Assembly: GCF_002192455.1 (NCBI RefSeq)
Contig: NZ_CP021744.1
Coordinates: 7,278,501 to 7,342,500, forward strand
Direction: 5' to 3'
From: Streptomyces albireticuli
Lineage (GTDB): Bacteria > Actinomycetota > Actinomycetes > Streptomycetales > Streptomycetaceae
DNA length: 64,000 nt
This document shows, in pieces, positions 1-8,133 of this stretch (the first letter of the stretch is position 1; each line of letters begins with the position of its first letter). The notes beneath the pieces were generated by a model. It made no database searches, was not told where the DNA came from, and saw nothing but the letters and a program-made list of their open reading frames with translations. The translations under genes were made by a program, and so were the position numbers.

Positions 1-1373
1 TAGTCCTGGAACACCGCGCCGATCCGCCGCCGCAGCTCCGCCACGTCGACCGCGCGGATGTCCACGCCGTCCCAGAAAATCGACCCGCGGTCCGGGTCGT
101 AGAACCGGCAGACCAGCTTCACCAGCGTGGACTTGCCCGCGCCGTTCAGCCCCACCAGCGCCAGCACCTCGCCGTGCCGGATACGCAGACTGACGCCCCG
201 CAGCACCCAGGGGTGCTCGGGCGAGTACCGGAACCAGACGTCGCGCAGCTCGATCCCCCGGGCCAGGGGCGGCAGCGCCACGGGCCGTACGGGCACGGGC
301 AGATCGGGCCCCGCCCGTTCCACCGCCAGGTAGTGGTCGAACATCAGCAGCGCCCGGTGGGCACGGGCCACCTCGCCCGCCAGACCGGCCAGCGCGCCCT
401 GCACCCCGGCCACCGCGGCCACGAACATGACGACGTCACCGGGCGACAGGGTCCCGGCGTGCGCGGCGCCCACCGCCCACAGCAGCCCGCCGCCGGACAC
501 GCCCGCGGCCAGCAGCCCGAGCCCCGACTGGACCCAGGCCTCCCGCCGGTCCACCGCCCGTTTCGCGGCGTCGGCCGTCCGCCGGTCCGCCAGCATCCGG
601 CCGCGCAGGAAGGCGCCGATGCCGAAGAGCCGGATCTCCTTGGCCGCCTCCACGCTGGACAGCAGCTCGGCGTAGAACATCTGCCTGCGCTCGACCGGGC
701 CGACCTCCCAGAGGGTCCGCGCCTTCCGCCGGGCCATCGCGACCTCGGACAGCAGCGTGGGCACCGCCGCCGCCAGCACCAGACCGGTCATCAGCGGGCT
801 GAGCAGGGCCAGCGATCCGAGGAAGCCGCCGATCGTCAGGGCGGCGCGGGCGATGCCGACGGCCCCGTCGACGGCCTGGTTGGGGCTGCCGCCACCGGCG
901 CCCTGCGCCAGCCGCAGCCGGTCGAGGAAGAGGGGGTTCTCGAACCGGCCCAGCCCGGCGAAGCCCTCCACCGCCGTGTACAGCCGGTCCTCGGCCAGCA
1001 GCCCGACCTTCCGGTCCAGCTCCGCGCGCAGGTACTGGCCGGCCTGGGGCACCACCCCGAGGACCACCCCGGACGCGGCGAGCCCCGCGCCCAGGCCGAC
1101 CAGCCGGCCCGAAGGGGCGTCGGCGCTCAGGGCGTCCAGCAGCAGCTTGGTCAGCCAGGCCGTCGTCACGGGGAGCGCGCCGACCGCCAGCGTGAGCACC
1201 AGGTGGAGGGTGAGCGCGCCGGGCGCCGCGCGGGCCACCAGGGCGGCGGCCGCGGCGGTCCGGCGCAGCACGGCCAGCGGGCCGGCGGGGCCCACGGGCT
1301 CCCGGTCGGCCTCGTCCGCGGCCCGGCGGGCGGGCCCCTCGGGCCCCGGCCCGCCGTGGTCCCGCTCGCTCAT
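1..1373 (-). CDS. ABC exporter, permease-ATPase fusion (3' end cut by window edge)
   Basis: About 457 N-terminal residues of a leftward ABC exporter are visible. Residues ~25-350 form an exporter-type membrane domain; there is no C39 peptidase domain in front of it. The ATPase domain begins near residue 375, with Walker A (LVGLNGAGKST) near residues 403-413, and the window ends around the Q-loop (VFQD). Walker B and the LSGGQ signature lie outside. The ATG overlaps the stop codon of the upstream thioredoxin-like gene (ATGA), so the two are translationally coupled. As last gene behind a Cys-rich peptide, a MauE-like and a thioredoxin-like gene, it probably exports that peptide; this role is inference, the family assignment is firm. 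Confidence 0.93.
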   Translation of the reverse strand, partial: MSERDHGGPGPEGPARRAADEADREPVGPAGPLAVLRRTAAAAALVARAAPGALTLHLVLTLAVGALPVTTAWLTKLLLDALSADAPSGRLVGLGAGLAASGVVLGVVPQAGQYLRAELDRKVGLLAEDRLYTAVEGFAGLGRFENPLFLDRLRLAQGAGGGSPNQAVDGAVGIARAALTIGGFLGSLALLSPLMTGLVLAAAVPTLLSEVAMARRKARTLWEVGPVERRQMFYAELLSSVEAAKEIRLFGIGAFLRGRMLADRRTADAAKRAVDRREAWVQSGLGLLAAGVSGGGLLWAVGAAHAGTLSPGDVVMFVAAVAGVQGALAGLAGEVARAHRALLMFDHYLAVERAGPDLPVPVRPVALPPLARGIELRDVWFRYSPEHPWVLRGVSLRIRHGEVLALVGLNGAGKSTLVKLVCRFYDPDRGSIFWDGVDIRAVDVAELRRRIGAVFQD

Positions 1374-1921
1374 GCCGCCACGGCGGGGGAGTCCAGGTTC
1401 ACCCTGTTCTGCGCGACCACGGCGTGGCCGTGGCCGTCCTGGGTGAGCCGGAGCACCGTGGGGAAGCCCTTGACCCGGAACGCGGTGGTCAGGGCGGTGT
1501 CACTGCCCTCGACGACGACCCGCGCCACCGGGCGGAGGGCCTCGACCTGCTCCGCGGCCAGGTCGGCGGCGCCGACCACCACGGCCAGCACCCGCTCCGG
1601 GCCGCCGCCCCTGGCCCGCGCGTACGCGACGAAGTGCGGCAGCATCTCGTGGCAGGGCTCGCAGTTGGGCGAGAAGAACGCCACCAGGGTGTCCCCGCGC
1701 AGCGATTCGCGGGTCAGCACCGCGCCGTCGACGGCGACGGCCGTGAACTCGCCGACCTCCTCGCCGACACCGATGACGGGCGGCATGCCCGGCATGTTCT
1801 CGGACACCTTGGCCAGCAGCTCGGTGTGCTCCCGCAGCCGCTTCACCACACCGAGCGTGAGCAGCAGATCGAGCGTACAGAGCGATCCCACCAGTACCAC
1901 CGCCGCGATCAGGACGGGCAT
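1370..1921 (-). CDS. Membrane-anchored TlpA/MauD-like thioredoxin-fold protein
   Basis: A 183-residue protein with one N-terminal membrane helix (residues 2-25) and an extracytoplasmic thioredoxin-like domain. The redox motif is Cys87-Glu-Pro-Cys90 in SPNCEPCHEM, and a cis-proline motif (GFPTV) follows near residue 160. I chose the ATG at 1919-1921 because AGGAGAGG lies just upstream and a membrane anchor follows directly. It sits between a MauE-like gene (71 nt upstream) and an ABC exporter whose start overlaps its stop. MauD/MauE pairs are known to help form disulfides in the methylamine dehydrogenase light chain; here the likely client is the Cys-rich peptide encoded two genes upstream (inference). 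Confidence 0.88.
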   Translation of the reverse strand: MPVLIAAVVLVGSLCTLDLLLTLGVVKRLREHTELLAKVSENMPGMPPVIGVGEEVGEFTAVAVDGAVLTRESLRGDTLVAFFSPNCEPCHEMLPHFVAYARARGGGPERVLAVVVGAADLAAEQVEALRPVARVVVEGSDTALTTAFRVKGFPTVLRLTQDGHGHAVVAQNRVNLDSPAVAA

Positions 1922-1992
1922 CGGAGTCCTCTCCTCTGAGGTCCAGTCGAGGCCGCCCGGGGTTCCGGGGCCTCGGTCGTATCCGTGCGCGG

Positions 1993-2559
1993 TCACCGGC
2001 CGCGGGCGAGGCCCGGTGCCGGGCCGACGGGCCGGAACAGGTCGAGGATGTCGTCGAGGGTGACCACCAGCCCGCCCAGGAGCAGGCCGCCGACGACCGC
2101 CACGACCACACCGCCCGGAGCGTCCGGGCGGGCGGCGCCGGCCACGAGCACAGCGGCCGCGCCGGCGCCCGCCGCGGCCGTGAGAGCGAGGTTCCGGACG
2201 ACGTGTCTGAGGCCGAGCGGCCTCGTCGACGCGCCGAAACAGCGGCAGGGCGTCCGCACGCCACGCCGCACGGACAGCGCGATGGCCGCCGCGAAACCGG
2301 CCAGCAGGACACCGGCCACCGCGAACCCCGCGACCGCGACGGCACCCGGACCGGGCGCCGCGAGCAGCAGGCACACGGCGCACTCGGCGGCCACCACGCA
2401 CCACGCCACCGGCCGGGCCGCGCGCGGCGGGACCAGCCTCAGGTCGCGCACCGAGGACACGAAGCGGCCGGACGCCCCCCGCCCGCCCACCTTGCTGACG
2501 GCGGAGGCGAGGAACACCGCGCCGATCAGACAGCGGATCCCGAGTGCCAGATATCCCAC
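1993..2559 (-). CDS. MauE/DoxX-family membrane redox protein
   Basis: A 188-residue protein with four predicted membrane helices and the Cys105-Arg-Cys107-Phe motif (TPCRCFGA) typical of MauE-like proteins. The family is thought to pass oxidising or reducing equivalents across the membrane to a partner thioredoxin. The GTG start at 2557-2559 is preceded by GGAGG eight bases upstream. Upstream, across 211 nt containing a GC-rich hairpin, lies the Cys-rich peptide gene; downstream lies the thioredoxin-like gene. I infer that MauE and the thioredoxin-like protein form the disulfide-forming pair for this peptide. Confidence 0.85.
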   Translation of the reverse strand: MGYLALGIRCLIGAVFLASAVSKVGGRGASGRFVSSVRDLRLVPPRAARPVAWCVVAAECAVCLLLAAPGPGAVAVAGFAVAGVLLAGFAAAIALSVRRGVRTPCRCFGASTRPLGLRHVVRNLALTAAAGAGAAAVLVAGAARPDAPGGVVVAVVGGLLLGGLVVTLDDILDLFRPVGPAPGLARGR

Positions 2560-2652
2560 CTGGAGTTCCTCCTCCTGTCGCGGAGCGGTCGGGCGGAGCG
2601 GGCGAGCGGGGCGGCCCGCGCGTCGTCGTCGACGGCGGGCCGCGCGCGCCGG

Positions 2653-2671
2653 CCGGGGCCCCGGGCCCCGG
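2653..2671 (-). terminator. GC hairpin between peptide gene and mauE-like gene
   Basis: Arms CCGGGGCC (2653-2660) and GGCCCCGG (2664-2671) form a compact 8-bp stem 100 nt after the peptide stop codon and about 94 nt before the mauE-like start. There is no clear T tract. Such a structure could act as a partial terminator or RNA-stabilising hairpin so that the peptide is made in excess of its processing proteins; that reading is inference. Confidence 0.35.
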
Positions 2672-2770
2672 AGCGCGGGTCCGGCAGGGAAGGGCCGTGC
2701 CGTGACCCGTGCCCGGTGGGGGCGGTGCCCCCGGTCGGCGGTTCGTACGGTTCGGACCGTGCCGTGCCGG

Positions 2771-2968
2771 CTAGCAGTGACAGATGACCGTCGGGCAGCC
2801 GGACGAGTTGCAGCACGCGTAGCAGGGCGCGTTGTAGCCGCACTTGCCGGCGCACTGCCAGCAGGCCCCGTAGTTGCGGCAGGCCAGGATCTCCGCCGCG
2901 GCCGCGTCGATCTCGGGGACGAACCTACCGAGAAGACGACTGCCTAGTGCCGTGAGCCTTCCGTACAT
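2771..2968 (-). CDS. Small cysteine-rich peptide (10 Cys), probable exported precursor
   Basis: A 65-residue peptide. The first 29 residues are cysteine-free with basic and acidic stretches (ends EIDAAAAEILA) and look like a leader. The last 36 residues carry ten cysteines, starting at Cys30 and ending in Cys-His-Cys at the C-terminus, with Cys-Cys at 52-53. I chose the ATG at 2966-2968, which has GTGAGGTG 6-8 bases upstream; a GTG at 2983 in the same frame is possible but lacks a good ribosome site. It is first in a unit with a MauE-like protein, a thioredoxin-like protein and an ABC exporter. No Sec signal peptide is evident. I do not recognise the peptide family; a disulfide-bonded bacteriocin-like or signalling peptide is the best inference. 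Confidence 0.75.
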   Translation of the reverse strand: MYGRLTALGSRLLGRFVPEIDAAAAEILACRNYGACWQCAGKCGYNAPCYACCNSSGCPTVICHC

Positions 2969-3765
2969 TGACACACACCTCACTTGATCGGGCTGGCGTC
3001 CCGTGCTTACGACGCTTGAGTTTCACGAGGTTGCGGCGGGGCGGGAAGTGCCGTTTCCAGCCGTGCGCGCGGAGCCCGCGGGCCGGTCCGGCCGGCGGGC
3101 GGGCAACCGGAAACGGCCCTTGCCGGGCACCCGCGGCGGTGGTGACGGGCCCGGCCCCGGCGGCGGTTCCGGGCGGGCCGGGTGGGTCCGGCAGCCCCCG
3201 GACCGGCACATTCCCCTCCCGAAGGTGAACCATCGCCTCCGTGCGGAGGGTGGAGGCGAAGCCATGGCCAGAGCCCTCCGTGCCCACGGTTCTCCGCCAC
3301 GCCGCCCGGCGGCCGCGCCGCACCGTGGCGGTGCTTTCCGGCCGGGGCGCCAGGGGCGCGCCGCGCCCACTCGGGGACTGTTCCCTCCACCGGAAGCCGC
3401 CGGACGCCAGGGCTGGTTCAGGACATCGCCGCGCCGCCGCGGGGCGCCGTGGACACGGGCCCGGCGGGCCTCACGAGGGCGGGAACAGCGGGACGGCCGC
3501 CGTTCCCGGGCGCCGCGTAGACGCACGGGCCGTCACGCCGGCTCCGGGTTTCGAACAATCGGTCCACGGAGGGCTCGCGTCCGCGTCGCTCGCCGCCGGC
3601 CGCCGGACGGGGCCCCGGGCGCGGTACGGGCGTCAGGGCGGCGGTGACGTGGGATTCGGCCGCAGGGGCGACGTCTCCGGCGGACGGCCTCGCTCCGGCC
3701 GCCGGAGGCCGGTTCTGGACGGTCCCGGCCGCCCGGGAGGCCGGGGGCGGGCGGCGCGCCCTCGG
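2969..3765. other. Non-coding stretch, no gene recognised
   Basis: About 800 bases between the Cys-rich peptide start and the end of the next gene. All open frames here have poor codon bias or no recognisable product. The part next to 2969 must hold the promoter for the leftward peptide unit, but I see no convincing -35/-10 pair. A 9-bp hairpin near 3675-3707 is listed separately. Confidence 0.6.
3675..3707 (-). terminator. Probable terminator after the phosphatase-fold gene
   Basis: CTCCGGCGG (3675-3683) and CCGCCGGAG (3699-3707) form a perfect 9-bp stem with a 15-base loop, about 60 bases beyond the stop codon at 3766. No T tract follows, which is common for Streptomyces terminators. Confidence 0.4.
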
Positions 3766-4746
3766 TCACAGCTCCAGCAGCGCCTGCACGGGCAGGTGGT
3801 CACTGGGGAAACGGCCGTGCTCGGAGAAGGTGTTGATGTCCGCTCGGGACACCCGCACCGAAGGCGAGGCGAGGATCCAGTCGATGCGGTCGCCGTCCGG
3901 GACCAGCGGGCGGTAGCCGTGGAACGTGGCGTATTGCGGGCCGCGTTCGGCCGCGGTGTCCCAGGTGTCGGCCAGCGCACCGCGGTCGAGCATGGCGTCG
4001 TACACGGGGTTGCGGTGGGCGGGCACGTTGAAGTCGCCCGTCACGATGCGCGGCAGGGCCGGGTCCAGGCCGCGCAGCCGCTCGGTGAGCAGGGCCGCGG
4101 AGCGCTCCCGCGCGTACTGATGGGCGTGGTCGAGATGGGTGTTGAGGGCGTAGAGCCCGGCCCCCGTGCGCCGGTCGGTGAAGCGGACCCACGTCGCCAT
4201 GCGCACCACCGTGTTGCCCCAGGTGGCCGAGCCGATCAGGGACGGCGTGGCGGAGAGCCAGAAGTGGTCGTACTCCTCGGGGACGAGCCGCTCGGTGTCG
4301 TAGAGGACGGCCACGAACTCGTCGTGGCTGCCGCCCGATCGGCCCAGCCCGACGCTTCCGTAGCGGGGGCCGAGGTCCTCGGCGAGGTCGCGCAGCTGGC
4401 CGTGGAGGCCCTCCTGGGTGCCCAGCAGGTGCGGGCGTTCGCGGCGCAGCAGGCGGCGCATGACCGGGCGGCGCTCCGACCAGGGGTGCGGGCCGGTCTC
4501 GGAGGCGTAGCGGAGGTTGAACGTCATCACGCGGAGGCCGCGTGGAGCGCCGGTGGCCGGTCCGCTGCCCACCGTGGCCGTCTCCGTGGCGGGAGCGGAG
4601 GTGGAGACGGCCCCGGCGGGGGCGGCGTGCGTGCCGGCGGCCGTGGCGCCGGTGACGGTCGCCGCCGTCACGCGCAGCGCGGTACGCCGGGTCAGCGGAG
4701 CCCCCAGCGGAAGACGTGACGTGCGCGGCGGTACGGATGCGGACAC
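3766..4746 (-). CDS. Secreted endonuclease/exonuclease/phosphatase-family enzyme
   Basis: A 326-residue enzyme of the EEP fold. The N-terminus has a twin-arginine motif (TRRTAL) followed by an Ala/Thr-rich hydrophobic stretch, so it is likely exported by Tat and acts outside the cell. EEP motifs in order: MTFNLRY, GTQE (Glu metal ligand), NTHLDH, TGDFN and the C-terminal SDHLPV. The GTG start at 4744-4746 has AGGAGG four bases upstream. Related secreted enzymes hydrolyse phosphodiesters or phosphomonoesters; the substrate cannot be read from sequence. It stands alone, with a short VapB-like gene 49 bases upstream in the same direction. Confidence 0.88.
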   Translation of the reverse strand: MSASVPPRTSRLPLGAPLTRRTALRVTAATVTGATAAGTHAAPAGAVSTSAPATETATVGSGPATGAPRGLRVMTFNLRYASETGPHPWSERRPVMRRLLRRERPHLLGTQEGLHGQLRDLAEDLGPRYGSVGLGRSGGSHDEFVAVLYDTERLVPEEYDHFWLSATPSLIGSATWGNTVVRMATWVRFTDRRTGAGLYALNTHLDHAHQYARERSAALLTERLRGLDPALPRIVTGDFNVPAHRNPVYDAMLDRGALADTWDTAAERGPQYATFHGYRPLVPDGDRIDWILASPSVRVSRADINTFSEHGRFPSDHLPVQALLEL

Positions 4747-4795
4747 GGAACCTCCTGGGACTCGCGGGACTCCTGGTCGGAAACGGCCGCCGCTC

Positions 4796-5002
4796 TCAGC
4801 CCTGCTGTTCCCGCCGCTCGCTCCCCGTCTCGCGCGGCGTGAGGTCCTGGCTGCCCGTACGGGCCTCCGTGCGGTGACCGCGGGCGATGTAGTCGCGCAC
4901 GACCGCCTCGACGGCGTCCTGGGGCGAGCTCACCCCCGCCAGGACCATGACCTCCACCACGAGTTCGGCGTCGAGGCTGACAGTGACCTTGGCCTTCGCC
5001 AT
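4796..5002 (-). CDS. Orphan VapB-type antitoxin-like protein
   Basis: A 68-residue protein with a ribbon-helix-helix-like N-terminus (KVTVSLDAELVVEVMVLAGV) and a following helix (SPQDAVEAVVRDYIARG), as in VapB-family antitoxins that bind their own operator as dimers. The ATG at 5000-5002 has GGAAGGGGG upstream. No PIN-domain or other toxin gene lies beside it: the neighbours are a secreted enzyme and, divergently, a TPR-like gene. It is therefore more likely a solitary DNA-binding protein than half of a toxin-antitoxin pair. Confidence 0.65.
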   Translation of the reverse strand: MAKAKVTVSLDAELVVEVMVLAGVSSPQDAVEAVVRDYIARGHRTEARTGSQDLTPRETGSERREQQG

Positions 5003-5387
5003 CGGCGGGGCCCCCTTCCCGGGACGGCTGCGTCGGAGCCGGACTCTAGCAAGGGTACGGACGCCCGGCACCCGTCCCGATCCGCTCCCGCGCGCATGCC
5101 CGGACGGCGCCCCTGGCGGAGCCCGGCCGCCGGACGTCGAATAGGGTTCGGAGGGCGCGCTGTTACTCCGTACCAATGCGCGGCGCGGTGCCGGGCGGAG
5201 GAATGGGTGGGGGCCCGTCTTCCTTGTCCTGCACGGGAAATGATGTGGAACCAGGTATTTCGGATGGCCAGTTCCGTTTCGAGTTGATGCTCAGTAGGGT
5301 ATGGCCTGCCGCCGTGGTGCTGGGGAGGGAATCCGGCTCAATTCGACATGGGCGGGGCAGAGTCGTCGGCAGGATCGGCAGGAGAAC
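5003..5387. other. Intergenic region, promoters expected, nothing else seen
   Basis: 385 bases between the divergent VapB-like and TPR-like genes. The right part (about 5230-5350) is less GC-rich than its surroundings, which fits promoter DNA, but no clear consensus element could be assigned. No gene or repeat was recognised. Confidence 0.5.
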
Positions 5388-6344
5388 ATGACCGCTGACT
5401 TATTCGAGGGGCAGTACGTGTGGCATCCGGCGGCCGACGACCGCCGGCTGGCGCGGGCGTGCGTCGACGTCCGGGCGGGACGCTACCTGAGCGCGCACGA
5501 CGCCCTGGAGGAGACGCGGGGCGATTTCGGGCTGCGCGCCCACCGGTCGTCCGTCCTCGCGTCCGAGGCGGCCGACTCCGACCTGGCCGAGCGCTGGCTC
5601 GCCGAGGAGCCGGGCGCCGGGTCAGCCCTGCTCTGGGCCCGGGTCGCGGTGCTGCGCGCCGTCCGCGCGGCCGACACCGAGGACTCGCGCGCCCTGCCGC
5701 TGGGCCGCATCGCCGTCGCCGCCTGCGACCGGGCCGCCGAGCTGGCGCCCGAGGACCCCACCCCGTGGGTGGCGAAGCTGACCCTCGCCCGCATCCACCG
5801 GCCGCGCGACCCCGCCCCGCGCGGGCTGCTCACCGCGCCGCCCGGCCCCTGGTCGCTGTTCGCGCACATCCTCCGGCTCGACCCCTGGCACCGCGAGGCC
5901 CACCACCGCTTCCTGTCCTTCTTCTTCGCCCGCCACGGCGGTTCGGCGAACGCGGCGTGGGACGTCGCCGCCTTTCTCGGCCAGCGGGCGCCCTCCTCCT
6001 CGCCCCTGCGGCTGCTGCCGCTGGTCACCCTGGTCGAGGACTACAACCCGGCCTCACCCCTGGTGAACCACACCTGGGAACAGCCGCCCTGGCGGGCGAC
6101 GGCCCTGGGCGTCTACCGGGACTGGCTGCCCCACGTGTCCGCATACCGCTTCACCCCCGTGCTGGACCTCGCCTATCTCGCGCACGCGCTGTTCATGGCG
6201 CAGTGCGAATTCGAGGCGCGGGCCGTCCTCACGGCCATGGGCCCGTACGCCTCCAGAATGCCCTGGAGCATGTTCGGCGACCCGGAGGAGCAGCTGACCA
6301 AGGTCCGGCGCATGTGCGGACTTCCGGTGCCGGGGGCCGCCTGA
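5388..6344 (+). CDS. Conserved TPR-like protein of unknown function, TTA codon at position 5
   Basis: A 318-residue soluble, mostly helical protein with Ala/Leu-rich helix pairs (for example around residues 105-145) that resemble TPR repeats. I do not recognise a catalytic motif. The ATG at 5388-5390 has AGGAGA directly upstream. The fifth codon is TTA (leucine), the codon read by the bldA tRNA in Streptomyces, so translation is likely limited to later growth or development. It lies alone upstream of an amino-acid permease, separated by 143 bases containing direct repeats. Confidence 0.8.
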   Translation: MTADLFEGQYVWHPAADDRRLARACVDVRAGRYLSAHDALEETRGDFGLRAHRSSVLASEAADSDLAERWLAEEPGAGSALLWARVAVLRAVRAADTEDSRALPLGRIAVAACDRAAELAPEDPTPWVAKLTLARIHRPRDPAPRGLLTAPPGPWSLFAHILRLDPWHREAHHRFLSFFFARHGGSANAAWDVAAFLGQRAPSSSPLRLLPLVTLVEDYNPASPLVNHTWEQPPWRATALGVYRDWLPHVSAYRFTPVLDLAYLAHALFMAQCEFEARAVLTAMGPYASRMPWSMFGDPEEQLTKVRRMCGLPVPGAA

Positions 6345-6420
6345 CGGACGTCGCCCGCGCGGGTACGGTCCGCCCACTCCTGCTTTTGTCCCCTTTTCTT
6401 GTTTCTTAACTCTCTTGCCC

Positions 6421-6471
6421 TGTCCCCGCCTTCTGTCCCCGCCTTCTGTCCCCGCCTTCTGTCCACTCCTC
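6421..6471. repeat. Three perfect 13-bp direct repeats before the permease gene
   Basis: TGTCCCCGCCTTC occurs three times head to tail at 6421-6433, 6434-6446 and 6447-6459, followed by the related TGTCCACTCCTC. The array ends about 17 bases before the permease start and just before its ribosome site. The pyrimidine-rich, periodic sequence could be a slippage product or a set of binding sites acting on the leader RNA or DNA. Confidence 0.8.
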
Positions 6472-6487
6472 AGGAAAGGTCGCGGTT

Positions 6488-8029
6488 GTGTCCGGTCCCG
6501 GATTTCTCGCCCGCACGAGAGCCCGTCACTCGCCCGCGGTCCCCGTCGTCCTCGACGACGACGCCACACTTCACGCCATGGGTTACCCGCGAAAACTGAC
6601 CCGCCGCTTCCGGGCCTTCGACAATTTCGCGATTTCCTTCACCATCATCAACATCATCTCCGGCATCTTCTCCTCGTTCGGCTTCGGAATGGGCGCCGGC
6701 GGCCCGCGCGTCCTCGTCTTCGGCTGGATCGGCGTCTCGGTGATGGTGCTCTTCGTCGGCGCCGCGATGGCCGAGATCGCCTCCGCCTACCCGACCAGCG
6801 GCGCCCTCTACTTCTCCGCCGGCAAGCTCGCCAAGCGGCACCGCGGCGCCTGGTCCTGGTACACGGGCTGGCTGAACTTCGTCGGCCAGGTCGGCGGCAC
6901 GGCCGCGACCAACTACGCCGCCGCCACCTTCATCCAGGCCTTCATCGCCATGCAGTGGCCCTCCTACCACCCGGACCCGCGGCACGCCGTCGGCATCACC
7001 GCCGTGATCCTCGTCCTCCAGGCGCTGGCCAACACCTATACGGTGCAGCTGGTCGCCATAGTGAACCGGATATCCGTGTGGTGGCTGCTGATCGGCATGG
7101 TGGTGATCGTCGCCGCCCTGACCGTGATTCCCGACCAGCACCAGTCGGCGTCCTTCGTCACCCATTTCGTCAACAACACCGGCTTCACCAACGGCATCTA
7201 CGGCGGAATGCTGGGCCTGCTCGTCACCAGCTGGACCTTCACCGGGTTCGACGGCAGCTTCCACATGTCCGAGGAGACCGTGAAGGCGACCGTCAACGCC
7301 CCCCGGGGCATCATGCGGGCCATCGCCTGCTCCGCGCTCGCCGGCCTCATCCTCATGCTCGCCCTCGTCTACGCGATCCGCGACTACGCCCAGGAGGCGG
7401 CCGCCTCGGCGCCGCCGGTGCAGATCCTCGTCGACGCGCTCGGCGCCGGCACCGCCAAGCTGCTCCTGCTGATCGTGATCGGCGCCATGCTGTTCTGCGG
7501 CCTGGCCAACATGACCAGCAACACCCGGCAGATCTTCGCCTTCTCCCGGGACGGCGCCATGCCCGGCTCCCGCTGGTGGCACTCGGTCTCCCCGCGCACC
7601 CGCACCCCCGTCAAGGCCGTGTGGCTCGCCGCCGCCTGCCCCCTGGTGCTGGTCCTGCCCGGCTGGTGGTCCCACACCGCCTTCACCGCCGTCGTCAGCG
7701 TCAACGTCGTCGGGCTCTTCCTCGCCTACGGCGTGCCCATCTTCCTGCGCCTGCGGCTGGACGACTTCCAGCCCGGCCCCTGGAACCTCGGCCGCTACGG
7801 CAAGCTCGTCGCGGGCATCGCCGTGACCTGGATCGTCATCAGCAACGTGCTGTTCATGCTGCCCCAGGCCTCCCCGATCACCGCCACCTCCTTCAACTAC
7901 GCGCCGATCGCCCTGGGCGTCGTCCTGTTCATCGCCACGGTGTGGTGGTTCGCCAGCGCCCGGCACCGCTTCCAGGGGCCCGTCAGCTACGGCCGCCCCG
8001 ACGAGGTGGCCGCCATGGACCTCATCTGA
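6488..8029 (+). CDS. APC-superfamily amino-acid permease
   Basis: A 513-residue inner-membrane transporter with about 12 predicted helices. Typical APC features are the first broken helix region (NIISGIFSSFGFGMGAGG), the AEIASAYPTSGALY motif after helix 2, and SEETVKATVNAPRGIM before helix 7, which together are like GABA/choline/polyamine-type permeases. The GTG start at 6488 follows GGAAAGG. A GNAT enzyme gene follows 104 bases downstream in the same direction. Substrate not determinable; GABA or another amine/amino acid is the usual prediction for this branch. Confidence 0.9.
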   Translation: MSGPGFLARTRARHSPAVPVVLDDDATLHAMGYPRKLTRRFRAFDNFAISFTIINIISGIFSSFGFGMGAGGPRVLVFGWIGVSVMVLFVGAAMAEIASAYPTSGALYFSAGKLAKRHRGAWSWYTGWLNFVGQVGGTAATNYAAATFIQAFIAMQWPSYHPDPRHAVGITAVILVLQALANTYTVQLVAIVNRISVWWLLIGMVVIVAALTVIPDQHQSASFVTHFVNNTGFTNGIYGGMLGLLVTSWTFTGFDGSFHMSEETVKATVNAPRGIMRAIACSALAGLILMLALVYAIRDYAQEAAASAPPVQILVDALGAGTAKLLLLIVIGAMLFCGLANMTSNTRQIFAFSRDGAMPGSRWWHSVSPRTRTPVKAVWLAAACPLVLVLPGWWSHTAFTAVVSVNVVGLFLAYGVPIFLRLRLDDFQPGPWNLGRYGKLVAGIAVTWIVISNVLFMLPQASPITATSFNYAPIALGVVLFIATVWWFASARHRFQGPVSYGRPDEVAAMDLI

Positions 8030-8133
8030 GCCCCGGCGGAAGCCCGACCGACCCGGTCGCCGCGCACGGCCCAGGCCGTGCGCGGCGGACCGCACCGCAC
8101 CCGAAACCTGTGTGAAGGGACGAACGGAACACT

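Noticed and set aside
1..2968. Lanthipeptide or other enzyme-modified RiPP cluster
   Set aside because: No LanM/LanB/LanC, YcaO, radical-SAM or ATP-grasp enzyme lies in the visible part; only redox proteins and an exporter accompany the peptide.
4796..5002. Type II toxin-antitoxin locus
   Set aside because: Only a VapB-like protein is present; neither neighbour is a toxin gene.
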